A stretch of 64,000 nucleotides of DNA, taken from positions 27,966 through 91,965 of the forward strand of contig JBOHFF010000044.1 of assembly GCA_050699515.1 (NCBI GenBank), read 5' to 3'. Of this stretch, positions 8,704 to 16,470 are shown one piece after another. The DNA comes from GCA-003244245 sp050699515. Its GTDB lineage: Bacteria > Actinomycetota > Actinomycetes > Mycobacteriales > Pseudonocardiaceae. The position numbers and the translations under genes are program-made. Every line of letters starts with the position of its first letter. Position 1 is the stretch's first letter. Under the pieces are notes generated by a model. It searched no databases and was not told the origin of the DNA. It saw only the letters and a program-made list of their open reading frames with translations.

Positions 8704-9235
8704 GTGTCTCTCCCTGTAGCAGACCCAACCCGGCCTCGTACGGTTGAGCCTAGGCGCTCCTGAGCGCTGCTCGGCATGCGCCTGGACATTACTCAACGTA
8801 AGCACGTCTGCGGCGCCGACGCCCAGTCCGGTGAGGAATCGACCGCCTGCCGATCCCTCGTCGACCGACGGATTCATAACGCGCTCTGGTCACTCGACCC
8901 CTCTGGGGGAATGTTTGGTTTATCTTTCATAAGGGCATCAACAATCACCAGGCATCAGCAAGAACCGAGTCGAGATTCGCGGTTGAGCCCCCAGGCAGGT
9001 CCGGCACTGGTCATGTCGTCAACGCAAGCCATAACGTTTCGCTAATGGCCGCTCCCGTGCGGAGGTGCGTATCCGGGTGAGCCTGGTCCGCCGCTTATCC
9101 ACCGCGTCGCCCTCGGCTGTCACCGAGCGAGCTGAACCCACCACAGTCACCCTGAACGCGGTAGAGTGCTGGGTCCGACATAGAGCGCCCGTCACCCTAG
9201 CCGGGCGTCACGCCAGGTCGGGGTAGAGCAGGGCA
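8704..9235. other. Intergenic stretch without a recognisable gene
   Basis: About 530 bases between divergent genes. No frame gave a recognisable protein. TAGAGT at about 9161 could be a -10 element for the following GGDEF gene. Nothing else can be supported. Confidence 0.4.
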
Positions 9236-11368
9236 ATGAACAGCACAGACCGAGAGGTGTTCGCTCACCGGTGGGCGAATGCGATCGCTGGGACGAGCTA
9301 TGTGTCGATGAGACTTGGTGAGACCGTCGCTGTTCTGCGCCCTCACACCGACCGATTGATCGAGGCTGCGCTGGCTCCGCAGTTCGATCCCGCTGCCGGG
9401 AGCCGGATCGGCTCCGACCTCGTCGCGGTCCATTTCACCAGCACGGACACGATCAGCAAGACCTTGGCTCTGATCATCGGAGAGTTGCCGCACCTGCTGG
9501 GTAGCGCTGCGCCAGGCGTCGATCTCACCAGCCGGGTGGCGCTGCTGAGCGCGGAATTGGCCGCCGGTTACGCCGGCGCCCTGCGCGAACGCAGTCTCGA
9601 TGAGCAGGACAAGATCTACCGCGCTGGGTTGCGGGTACGCAAGCAGGCCGAGCAGGCGCTGGCCTCCAGCGAGGCTCGATTCCGGCAGGTGTTCTACGCA
9701 TCCCCGCTGGGCATCGCGATCAACGAGCCCGGCGGAACGATCGTCGAGTGCAACCGGGCGTTGGAGAACATCCTCGGCTACTCCCCTGGTGGGCTGCTGG
9801 GTCACGATCTGAGCGAGCTGTTCCTACCGGGTGACCGGCCCGTGATGGCGGAGCGCTACCAGGGCCTGGCGACCGGTCGGGATCCACGGTTGCGGATCCG
9901 CTTTCCGCTGCGTAATTCCGACGGTGAGCAGGTATGGGTCAACCTGAACTCCTCAGCGCTCCCCGACGGAGAGCAGGCGGCCCACCACATCGTGACGATG
10001 GTCGACGACATCAGCGACCTCCAGCTGCTAGAACAGCAACTGCACCACCAGACACTGCACGACGCGCACACCGGGCTGCCGAACCGGCGATACCTGCTCA
10101 CCCATCTGGAGCAGGTGCTCGCGCGCCTGGACCCCTCGACCGTCATCACGCTGATGCATCTGGACCTGGACGGATTCTCGGCGGTCAACGACGGCATGGG
10201 CCACCGCGTCGGGGACCAGATGCTGGAGGTGGTCGCCCGCCGGCTGGAAGGCGTGGTCGCGGACCGGCCGGGGATGGTGGCCCGGCTCGGCGACGACGAG
10301 TACGCCGTCTTCCTCGAATCGGCCGATCCGGCACTCGACGCGAACACTCTTGCCGAGATGATCAATGCCGAGCTGGCTGAGCCGCACTACGTCGACGAGA
10401 CCGGGCTCGCGCTCACCGCGACCATCGGCGTCGTGCAGCGCCGGGCCGGTGAGTCCGCGCCCGAGGAGCTGGTGCGCGACGCGAGCTCCACCCTGCGCCG
10501 GCTGCGGGGTCAGGGCCCCGGACAGTGGGCGCCGTTCGACACCGACACCAACACCGCCGACCGTGCGGAGCTCCAACTCGCCGCGGAGATACCCGGCGCC
10601 CAGGAGACCGGCCAGCTGCACGTGACCTACCAACCCGTGGTCACCCTGGCCGCCCACCAGCTGGTGGGTATCGAGGCAGCACTGTGCTGGGAGCATCCGC
10701 ACCGCGGCAGGCTCTCGCACGAGCAGTGCGTCGCCGCCGCGCAGCGGACCGGTTCCGTGCACGCGATCGGTGAGTGGTGGCTGCGCACCGCCGCCCAGCA
10801 GGCCGTGACATGGCGGCAGCACACCAACGGCACCGTCCCACCGATGGTGGTCAACCTCACCCCGTCCCAGGCGCAGGACCCGGAGTTGATCGCCACCGTC
10901 ACCACGGTGCTGGCCGAGACCGGCCTGCCGCCGGCCCAGCTGGAGCTACGAGCTCCGGTGGCGGCGATCCGCACCGCCACCGGTGAGTTCGCCGGCGAGG
11001 GTGGCGCGCAGGCCGAGGACAACCTGCGAGTACTGGCCGAGCTCGGCCTGCGCATCGGGGTGCACGACTTCGGCGGCGGTATCGGCGGGCTGCGCTGCCA
11101 GGCGGAGCTCACCCTGTGCACCGTGCGCCTCACCGCGCTGGTGTCCCAACAGATCACCCAAGGCCCGGGTCCGTGCCCGATCCTGTCCCCGGCTATGCAG
11201 ACCTCGATCCACAGCCTGCGGGCCGCGGGCATCGACGTGGTCGCCTACCCGATCGACACCGCCGAGCAGGCCGTGTACTGCACCGGCCTGGGCGCCAACT
11301 GGGCGCTCGGCGCGCTGTTCGGCACAGCGGGACCACCGGAACAGCTCAAGGCACTACTCGATTCGTGA
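9236..11368 (+). CDS. PAS-GGDEF-EAL protein with degenerate catalytic motifs
   Basis: A 710-residue protein. An N-terminal helical region (1-145) is followed by a PAS domain (about 146-260, FRQVFYASPLGIAINEPGG), a GGDEF domain (about 275-430, DAHTGLPNRRYLL and LDLDGFSAVNDGMGHRVGD) and an EAL domain (about 450-705). The GGDEF signature reads LGDDEYAVF, so it is GDDEY. In the EAL domain the signature is EAALCW, the usual ELTES is replaced by ELRAP, and DDFGTG is replaced by HDFGGG. By family knowledge both cyclase and phosphodiesterase activity would be weak or absent, and it may act as a cyclic-di-GMP receptor or scaffold. Similar PAS-GGDEF-EAL proteins control development in actinomycetes. 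It appears to be monocistronic. Confidence 0.85.
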   Translation: MNSTDREVFAHRWANAIAGTSYVSMRLGETVAVLRPHTDRLIEAALAPQFDPAAGSRIGSDLVAVHFTSTDTISKTLALIIGELPHLLGSAAPGVDLTSRVALLSAELAAGYAGALRERSLDEQDKIYRAGLRVRKQAEQALASSEARFRQVFYASPLGIAINEPGGTIVECNRALENILGYSPGGLLGHDLSELFLPGDRPVMAERYQGLATGRDPRLRIRFPLRNSDGEQVWVNLNSSALPDGEQAAHHIVTMVDDISDLQLLEQQLHHQTLHDAHTGLPNRRYLLTHLEQVLARLDPSTVITLMHLDLDGFSAVNDGMGHRVGDQMLEVVARRLEGVVADRPGMVARLGDDEYAVFLESADPALDANTLAEMINAELAEPHYVDETGLALTATIGVVQRRAGESAPEELVRDASSTLRRLRGQGPGQWAPFDTDTNTADRAELQLAAEIPGAQETGQLHVTYQPVVTLAAHQLVGIEAALCWEHPHRGRLSHEQCVAAAQRTGSVHAIGEWWLRTAAQQAVTWRQHTNGTVPPMVVNLTPSQAQDPELIATVTTVLAETGLPPAQLELRAPVAAIRTATGEFAGEGGAQAEDNLRVLAELGLRIGVHDFGGGIGGLRCQAELTLCTVRLTALVSQQITQGPGPCPILSPAMQTSIHSLRAAGIDVVAYPIDTAEQAVYCTGLGANWALGALFGTAGPPEQLKALLDS

Positions 11369-11374
11369 GCCAGC

Positions 11375-11652
11375 AGCCGCACGCAGTAGGCAAGGGCATG
11401 CTCGAGGATCTCGTTCTCCCGCTCCAGGCGCCGGGTCTGCCGGCGTAGCTGCGCGAGCTCACGTTTCTCGGCGCTCGTCAGCCGGGAGTCACTGCCGTTG
11501 TCGTCGATATCGGCCTGATCCACCCAGCGACGCAGGCACGACTCGCTGATCTGCAACCGCTGCGCCAGCACGGCGATCGGTCGATCCCCCCGGCGAGCCA
11601 GTTCCACAGCTCGCCGCCGGAACTCGGGCGGGTGCGGCGCAGCCACGGTCAC
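11375..11652 (-). mobile_element. IS3-family OrfA remnant, 3' truncated
   Basis: The minus-strand frame starts with a typical IS3 OrfA helix-turn-helix (PPEFRRRAVELARRGDRPIA and LQISESCLRRWVDQADID). A leucine-zipper-like region follows (ELAQLRRQTRRLERENEILE). Homology stops at about EHALAYCVRLLA, where the frame runs antisense into the end of the GGDEF gene. OrfB and terminal inverted repeats are absent. It is a relic and not an active element. Confidence 0.75.
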
Positions 11653-11662
11653 CTCGTCCGCG

Positions 11663-11866
11663 TCACTCGTCAGGTTGCCGACGACTCAGACGCTGCTGTC
11701 CCGAGATCGAGCAGCACCTACAGGTGCTGCTCGACTCCCCCGATCGGGAGACCCCCCACTCCTGCTGTAGGAGGACGCTGAGCTCTCCGGCGACCCGCAA
11801 GCCACCTGCGCGCGGCCCCAGAACCCGGCGGCGGACCGGATCGCCGAGACAGTCGAACGAGGCCAT
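11663..11866 (-). pseudogene. ArsR/SmtB-family regulator remnant
   Basis: The minus-strand frame begins MASFDCLGDPVRRRVLGPRA, then GGLRVAGELSVLLQQEWGVS, matching the N-terminus and first helices of ArsR repressors. After GVS the recognition-helix homologue LPIGGVEQHL continues only in a shifted frame and runs into a stop. This is a frameshifted, decayed copy with no visible target operon. Confidence 0.5.
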
Positions 11867-12118
11867 ACCGCGAACTCTCGCACCATCCCCGCCGGTCAGT
11901 CAAGACCTAGCCTCCGCAGTTGCGGTGAAAAATCTTATTTAGATCCGATAATTTTGATCTTTATGCCAAAAATTTCCGTATCAGAGGATCTGACAACGAG
12001 CCGGTCGCGCGCGCTCACCGAGTGCTCTCAATCCGTCACCACACTGCTCCGAACTGGGGACCACCAGCGGGTTCTTGCGCCCGACTGCGTTCGTTGGTTC
12101 CATGAAGAGACGTGAGCA

Positions 12119-12589
12119 ATGGAGGTCACGCATGCGGTTCCGGTCGGTCCACAGGCGGTTGCAGCGTCAATGGTGACGACTGAGGATGCCCGCTGGTTGG
12201 CCGGCTACCTGCGGAAGATGATTGCTGCCCGCCCAGCGGTCTGGGCTGGCAGTGAGCTCACCTTGTCCCAACTGATTGCGCTGCACATCATCAGCGCGCG
12301 AGCACCGATGACGCTGCTGTCGCTGTCTGAGGCCCTGGGTACCCGACCCCCCGCCACCTGCGCGATGGTAGACCGGCTCGCGCGAGCCGGGCTGGTCCAC
12401 CGGACCCCGGACCCCGACGATCTGCGACGGGTGCTGCTGGCCGTGACCAGCACGTCAGCGCAGATGATCGGCAAGATCGACCCGGACACCGCCCGCAAGC
12501 TACAGTCGGTGCTGACCACCATGGGATCGGCCGCCCAACGGGTACTGACCGAGGTCCTCAAGGACACCGCGCGGCGGCTGACCCGGTAA
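12119..12589 (+). CDS. MarR-family transcriptional regulator
   Basis: A 156-residue winged-helix protein: LTLSQLIALHIISARAPMTLLSLSEALGTRPPATCAMVDRLARAGLVHRTPDPDDLRRVLLAVT is the MarR DNA-binding core (about 58-115), with flanking dimerisation helices. The upstream region (11930-12118) is AT-rich. The beginning of an S9 peptidase gene follows but is truncated. The same MarR-peptidase pair recurs at 48.1-50.2 kb, there with the MarR broken and the peptidase intact. The regulator probably once controlled the adjacent peptidase. Its present target is unknown. Confidence 0.8.
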   Translation: MEVTHAVPVGPQAVAASMVTTEDARWLAGYLRKMIAARPAVWAGSELTLSQLIALHIISARAPMTLLSLSEALGTRPPATCAMVDRLARAGLVHRTPDPDDLRRVLLAVTSTSAQMIGKIDPDTARKLQSVLTTMGSAAQRVLTEVLKDTARRLTR

Positions 12590-12622
12590 CCCGAAGCTGG
12601 TCAACCACCGAGCCGGGTGCCG

Positions 12623-12740
12623 ATACGGCACTATCGGGGGGTGAACGCAGCGCCGCACTCCGCAACCGTCCCCGACGCCTTGTTCGACGACCCGGACGCG
12701 AAGGCCGGCTGGCGAGCCCGGTTCACACCCCCCGGCTACG
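12623..12740 (+). pseudogene. 5' fragment of an S9 peptidase gene
   Basis: The frame RHYRGVNAAPHSATVPDALF and its continuation to WRARFTPPG matches the first 35 or so residues of the intact peptidase at 48344 (RHYRGVHKAIHSAIVPDTLF). The start codon equivalent is ATA instead of ATG, and homology ends at about 12740, just before a DUF5132 gene on the other strand. It is the truncated twin of the right-hand peptidase. Confidence 0.8.
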
Positions 12741-12748
12741 CAATCTCA

Positions 12749-13015
12749 TCAGTTCACCAGTCCGGCCCCACCAGCAGCCCGAGACCGCCCGGCCTTGGCA
12801 GCCACGTCGGCGCTCGTAGCGGCCTCGGCTGCCTTGTCGATGCCCACCTCGGCGGCAAGACCCTGAATCTCCGCGCCCGCCTCCGCGGCTGCCTTCTTCA
12901 CCTCCAGAGTGAGTCCCACCGACGCCTTGACTACACCCCGCACCACCGGCTTGAGGATCTTCACTACCAACGGAGCAGTCACAACACCAATCAAATACGG
13001 AGCCACAACAGCCAT
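12749..13015 (-). CDS. DUF5132-family small protein
   Basis: An 88-residue protein with the signature PYLIGVVTAPLVVKILKPVV then RGVVKASVGLTLEVKKAAAE, as in DUF5132. An N-terminal hydrophobic stretch is followed by an alanine-rich amphipathic helix. The family is of unknown function and is often found near HMA domains and metal P-type ATPases. A second copy lies at 15871 and a broken third at 19671, so the family is concentrated around the HMA-ABC exporter. Upstream (13016-13090) is AT-rich and probably carries the promoter. Confidence 0.75.
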   Translation of the reverse strand: MAVVAPYLIGVVTAPLVVKILKPVVRGVVKASVGLTLEVKKAAAEAGAEIQGLAAEVGIDKAAEAATSADVAAKAGRSRAAGGAGLVN

Positions 13016-13203
13016 TCTCGGTTCCCCTCTTAAATGAGTAGGTGCGCGGATATATTGACGTCTGCGTGCGGACGCATTTTAAAAAAATTTGCTATAAACT
13101 CTCACTCTAGTCTGACGGCTTCTGAGAATCAAGGACCCGGAGGGTGGGCAACGCAACATCGTGATCTCTTAAGAATTGCGATCACTACTCTAGGTAGTCT
13201 CAC

Positions 13204-13244
13204 AGGCGCACATGTTCACTCTGTTAGGGTGAACATGTGCGCCT
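13204..13244. repeat. 16-bp perfect inverted repeat with 9-base loop
   Basis: Arms 13204-13219 and 13229-13244 are perfect reverse complements, built around the sequence GCGCACATGTTCAC, and separated by nine bases. No T-tract follows, so it does not look like a simple intrinsic terminator. It may be an operator, a protected RNA hairpin or an IS end. Confidence 0.8.
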
Positions 13245-13344
13245 TCCGAATGAACGTTGAGTCACTTTGGTGAGTCCTGGTGCACGCAAGATATGATCAT
13301 GATGGCTTGTGTGCTGGTACTTGCGCTAGCGCTTATCGTACAGG

Positions 13345-13460
13345 CATGTCAAGGAGTTGCTGGCCGAGCGCGGCATCGAGGTTGACCACGTGACGGTGTG
13401 CCGGTGACTGCGGCGCTCCACGCCCTGGCTGGCTCAAGCGGCGGATTGTCGGGCCAGTCA
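13345..13460 (+). mobile_element. IS6-family transposase fragment with internal stop
   Basis: The frame reads HVKELLAERGIEVDHVTVCR, stop (TGA 13405-13407), then LRRSTPWLAQAAD. This matches the N-terminal part of IS6-type DDE transposases (ELLAERGIEVDHVTVYRW). The DDE domain itself is not recognisable downstream. It is an IS relic. Confidence 0.65.
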
Positions 13461-13890
13461 GGCGTCGACCGCTGCTGCGTCAGCGCCGGTAACCACCCCT
13501 CCAGATGGTGGCCTTCGATGGTGCCTGGGCGCACTGGCCGTAGAGCTGGGCCAGCAACTCGGCGGGGACATCGGCAGCTCAACCGGCGATCGCGGCGAAC
13601 GCCCGCATGCCCGCCACGACTACGGCGACACGCCGAAGATCACCAACCTGTCCTGTCGAGGGTCACTTCCGAGCACCTCAAAGCCTGCCGAGCGCAGTTG
13701 TCAATCTTGAAACGTCGTGCTCTTGAGTCCCCGTGCGAACGGGCAGGCGCGGGGCACGAAATCATGATTTTTATTAGCCTGTCGTGCGTAGCTAGCATGC
13801 GCGTCCGACCGGAGTTAGGATGACGGTACGCAGGGTAGCTACCAGCAAGAGCCGTGGCTGCTCACCCGGTCAGAAAATGGATAAAGTTCT
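13461..13890. other. Degenerate sequence without a recognisable gene
   Basis: About 430 bases between the IS6 relic and the alcohol dehydrogenase. Open frames exist on both strands but none resembles a known family. Decayed IS sequence is the likely origin. Confidence 0.4.
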
Positions 13891-14940
13891 ATGACTTTGA
13901 CACCGGCGTTTGCCGTTCCCCACGCGGGCGGTTCACTGGCGCCGACCACCATTGAGCGTCGCGATTTACGTCCGGACGACGTGCGGATCGACGTCGTCTA
14001 CGCCGGAATCTGCCACAGCGACATCCATCAGGTCAAAAACGAATGGGGTGGTGGCATCTTCCCGATGGTGCCGGGCCACGAGATCGCTGGCATCGTCAGC
14101 GAGGTCGGCTCTGACGTGACGAAGTACCAGGTGGAAGACAGGGTCGGGGTGGGCTGCATGGTCAACTCCTGTGGCGAGTGCGAGTACTGCCGTGCCGATG
14201 CTGAGCAGTTCTGCCTCAAAGGCAGCGTGTGGACTTACAACAGCGTCGACTACGACGGCGCCCACACCTACGGCGGCTACAGCCGTCACATCGTGGTGAA
14301 AGAGGCGTTCGTCTGCCGCATTCCGGACGGAATCGAACTCGATGCCGCGGCGCCGCTGCTGTGTGCTGGCGTCACCACCTACTCCCCGTTGCACCGTTGG
14401 GGCGTGGGGCCGGACAAGAGGGTCGCTGTCGTCGGCTTGGGCGGTCTCGGGCACATAGGAGTGAAGATCGCGGTTGCCCTGGGTGCTCAAGTCACCGTGC
14501 TGAGCCAGAGTCTGAAGAAGCACGAAGACGGACTGCGGCTCGGGGCGACCGACTTCTACCCCACCGCCGATGAGAAGATCTTTACAGCCTTGAGTGGGCG
14601 ATTTGACCTCATCCTGAACACGGTGTCGGCACCGTTGCCGATCGATTTGTATCTGTCGATGCTGCGTGTCGGCGGGGTCATGGTGAACGTCGGCGCGCCG
14701 CCGGAGAACCTCTCCTACAACGCGTCCTCGCTGTTGGGCGGCAGTAAAGTGCTCGCCGGCTCCCTGATCGGGGGTATCGCGGAGACCCAGCAGATGTTGG
14801 ACTTCTGCGTCGAGCACGGTGTTGGGGCGGAGGTCGAGGTGATCGCCGCCGACCAAATGAACGACGCCTACGAGCGCGTGGAGAACAGCGACGTGCGGTA
14901 CCGGTTCGTCATCGATGTGTCCACCATCGACGCCGTTTGA
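13891..14940 (+). CDS. Zinc-dependent alcohol dehydrogenase (cinnamyl-alcohol dehydrogenase type)
   Basis: A 349-residue medium-chain dehydrogenase. The catalytic zinc ligands are visible (GICHSDIH and GHEIAG). The structural zinc cysteines lie in NSCGECEYCRADAEQFC, and the Rossmann motif is VVGLGGLGHIG. These features and the sequence of the substrate lobe fit the NADP-dependent cinnamyl alcohol dehydrogenase/YahK group, which reduces aldehydes. It stands alone with no evident operon partner. The physiological substrate cannot be told from sequence. Confidence 0.9.
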   Translation: MTLTPAFAVPHAGGSLAPTTIERRDLRPDDVRIDVVYAGICHSDIHQVKNEWGGGIFPMVPGHEIAGIVSEVGSDVTKYQVEDRVGVGCMVNSCGECEYCRADAEQFCLKGSVWTYNSVDYDGAHTYGGYSRHIVVKEAFVCRIPDGIELDAAAPLLCAGVTTYSPLHRWGVGPDKRVAVVGLGGLGHIGVKIAVALGAQVTVLSQSLKKHEDGLRLGATDFYPTADEKIFTALSGRFDLILNTVSAPLPIDLYLSMLRVGGVMVNVGAPPENLSYNASSLLGGSKVLAGSLIGGIAETQQMLDFCVEHGVGAEVEVIAADQMNDAYERVENSDVRYRFVIDVSTIDAV

Positions 14941-15073
14941 GCCATTGGTGGCCAGGGTCGACCGGACCGTGAAGAGGTAGTGCGGTACCGGCGACCGGCC
15001 GTGACGTGCCAGCTCGATCAGCTAACGGTCGCGACTTAGCCGACAGTTCTTATCGGCCGGGTCCCGCAAGTGC

Positions 15074-15565
15074 CTAGGCCGTACCGTTACGAAGCCATCC
15101 CAGAGTAAATCGGTACTCGGCCTCCAAGAGCTTGCCGACATTGTCGGTGATGATTTTCTCCACCTTGCTGCTGAATAGTGGTAGCTCGACATCGGCTGTC
15201 AGCTGCGCGCTGAGCACGCATCCGGTAGGAGCAGGTTCGAGCTGCATCGTCCCAGCGACCTTCGCTGGAGCTTCGTCGACCACCGCTTCCAGACTGCCGC
15301 CGGAGCCGGTCCAGATCTCTGTCCGGCAGATCTTCAAGCCGTTGGGCAACGCAGAGCGGAGGAACGACGGCAGTACGTCCTTGGACACAGTATGGTGCAG
15401 CACGATCGTGACGCCGTGCTGATCAACCTCGCGGGATACCAACTCGTCCTGGGGTCCGCCCACAGTGCGCAGCTTGTCTCGCAAGTAGTTCCCGTCTGCG
15501 AGTACCTCACGCATGCTCTCCGGAGGTTCAGGATACTCGTGACGCAACACCACTCTACTCGTCAT
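15074..15565 (-). CDS. DUF2505 domain protein
   Basis: A 163-residue protein of the START-like DUF2505 family, common in actinobacteria (RVVLRHEYPEPPESMREVLA, VTIVLHHTVSKDVLPSFLRS, LLEAEYRFTLGWL). It has no catalytic motif. Family members are small lipid- or ligand-binding-fold proteins of unknown role. The start ATG 15565 is the only one that includes the conserved first strand. Confidence 0.75.
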   Translation of the reverse strand: MTSRVVLRHEYPEPPESMREVLADGNYLRDKLRTVGGPQDELVSREVDQHGVTIVLHHTVSKDVLPSFLRSALPNGLKICRTEIWTGSGGSLEAVVDEAPAKVAGTMQLEPAPTGCVLSAQLTADVELPLFSSKVEKIITDNVGKLLEAEYRFTLGWLRNGTA

Positions 15566-15870
15566 GATCGGAAGCTACCATCCCTATCATCGCCGACCGA
15601 CCTTCACACGCCCTTATGCCCGGATGGTGTGCCTGCCTCGCGATAAACTGTAGACAGCTGGTCAGGTGGTCAGTTCTGATCTTGGACGGGTCTCGTCTAA
15701 GTCGCCACCGCAAGAGTAATCCATCAGAATGCAGTGAGATGTGCCTGCGAAGGGGGGCGAAGCTCGCTGCCCAGCCACCCTCATTCACCGTCCTGCCGTT
15801 TGGTACGATCGCAGATCACGACGTCCGAGGTCCACATCATGATCCACAAGTATAGAAATGGATATGAAAT
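15566..15870. other. Intergenic stretch, nothing recognised
   Basis: About 300 bases between divergent genes. It should contain the promoters of the DUF2505 and second DUF5132 genes. No hairpin or coding relic stood out. Confidence 0.4.
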
Positions 15871-16119
15871 ATGATACCACGTTTAGCTGTCTCGTACTTG
15901 ATCGGCCTCGTGACCGCCCCCCTGATCGCGAAGGTAATCCAGCCGATAGTGCGGGGCGCTGTTAAGACGACGATTGAGCTTGGCTTACAGGTGAGGAAGA
16001 TAACTGCCAAAGCGGCCGAAGATCTGCAGGATATCGTCGCGGAGAAGAACGCCGAGATGGCCACTGCCGAGATAAAGAAGAGACCTGAATCTTCCGTTAA
16101 TGGATTAATGAATCGTTAG
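15871..16119 (+). CDS. DUF5132-family small protein (second copy)
   Basis: An 82-residue protein, LAVSYLIGLVTAPLIAKVIQ then RGAVKTTIELGLQVRKITAK, clearly homologous to the copy at 12749. A hydrophobic N-terminus precedes a charged amphipathic helix. It lies 350 bases upstream of the HMA-ABC exporter on the same strand, so it may belong to the same transport unit. In other bacteria this family accompanies HMA-domain proteins and metal ATPases. Confidence 0.75.
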   Translation: MIPRLAVSYLIGLVTAPLIAKVIQPIVRGAVKTTIELGLQVRKITAKAAEDLQDIVAEKNAEMATAEIKKRPESSVNGLMNR

Positions 16120-16362
16120 GTGATTCCACCCATCGTCGATGTTGCATTAGTGGAAGGACGGGCGTGCTCGACAGCGGCCGGTATTCCCTTTAGATGGTGG
16201 GTGCAAGGTCAGCGCGGCTGCCGGGAGTCGGTAATTCGCGAGACCGAAGGCATGTTCGTGGTCTCAGCAGCGGGTAACAGCTCGTCGATGCTCACGCTGA
16301 TCTACCAAACCCATGGTCGCCATATCGCGATTTTAGCCTATGCTGGTTGCGACGGAAAATGA
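16120..16362 (+). CDS. Hypothetical protein, 80 residues, doubtful
   Basis: A GTG start directly abuts the TAG of the DUF5132 gene, and the frame runs 80 codons. It has no recognised motif and includes a slightly hydrophobic C-terminal segment (SSSMLTLIYQTHGRHIAILA). No clear ribosome binding site beyond what lies in the DUF5132 coding end. It is listed because it fills an otherwise empty co-directional gap. Confidence 0.25.
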   Translation: MIPPIVDVALVEGRACSTAAGIPFRWWVQGQRGCRESVIRETEGMFVVSAAGNSSSMLTLIYQTHGRHIAILAYAGCDGK

Positions 16363-16470
16363 CCCGGGGGATGGGCTATAGCCTCGGAGTCAGCTTCACT
16401 GACGTGCATGGGATCGTGCGCATCAGAACTCGAGACTGAGCGTTTATGTTATCAACAATGATTGGCTGCC

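Noticed and set aside
13042..13080. Small hairpin TGCGT-GCGG-ACGCA followed by TTTT near 13070
   Set aside because: The five-base stem is too short and no gene clearly ends there, so I do not call a terminator.
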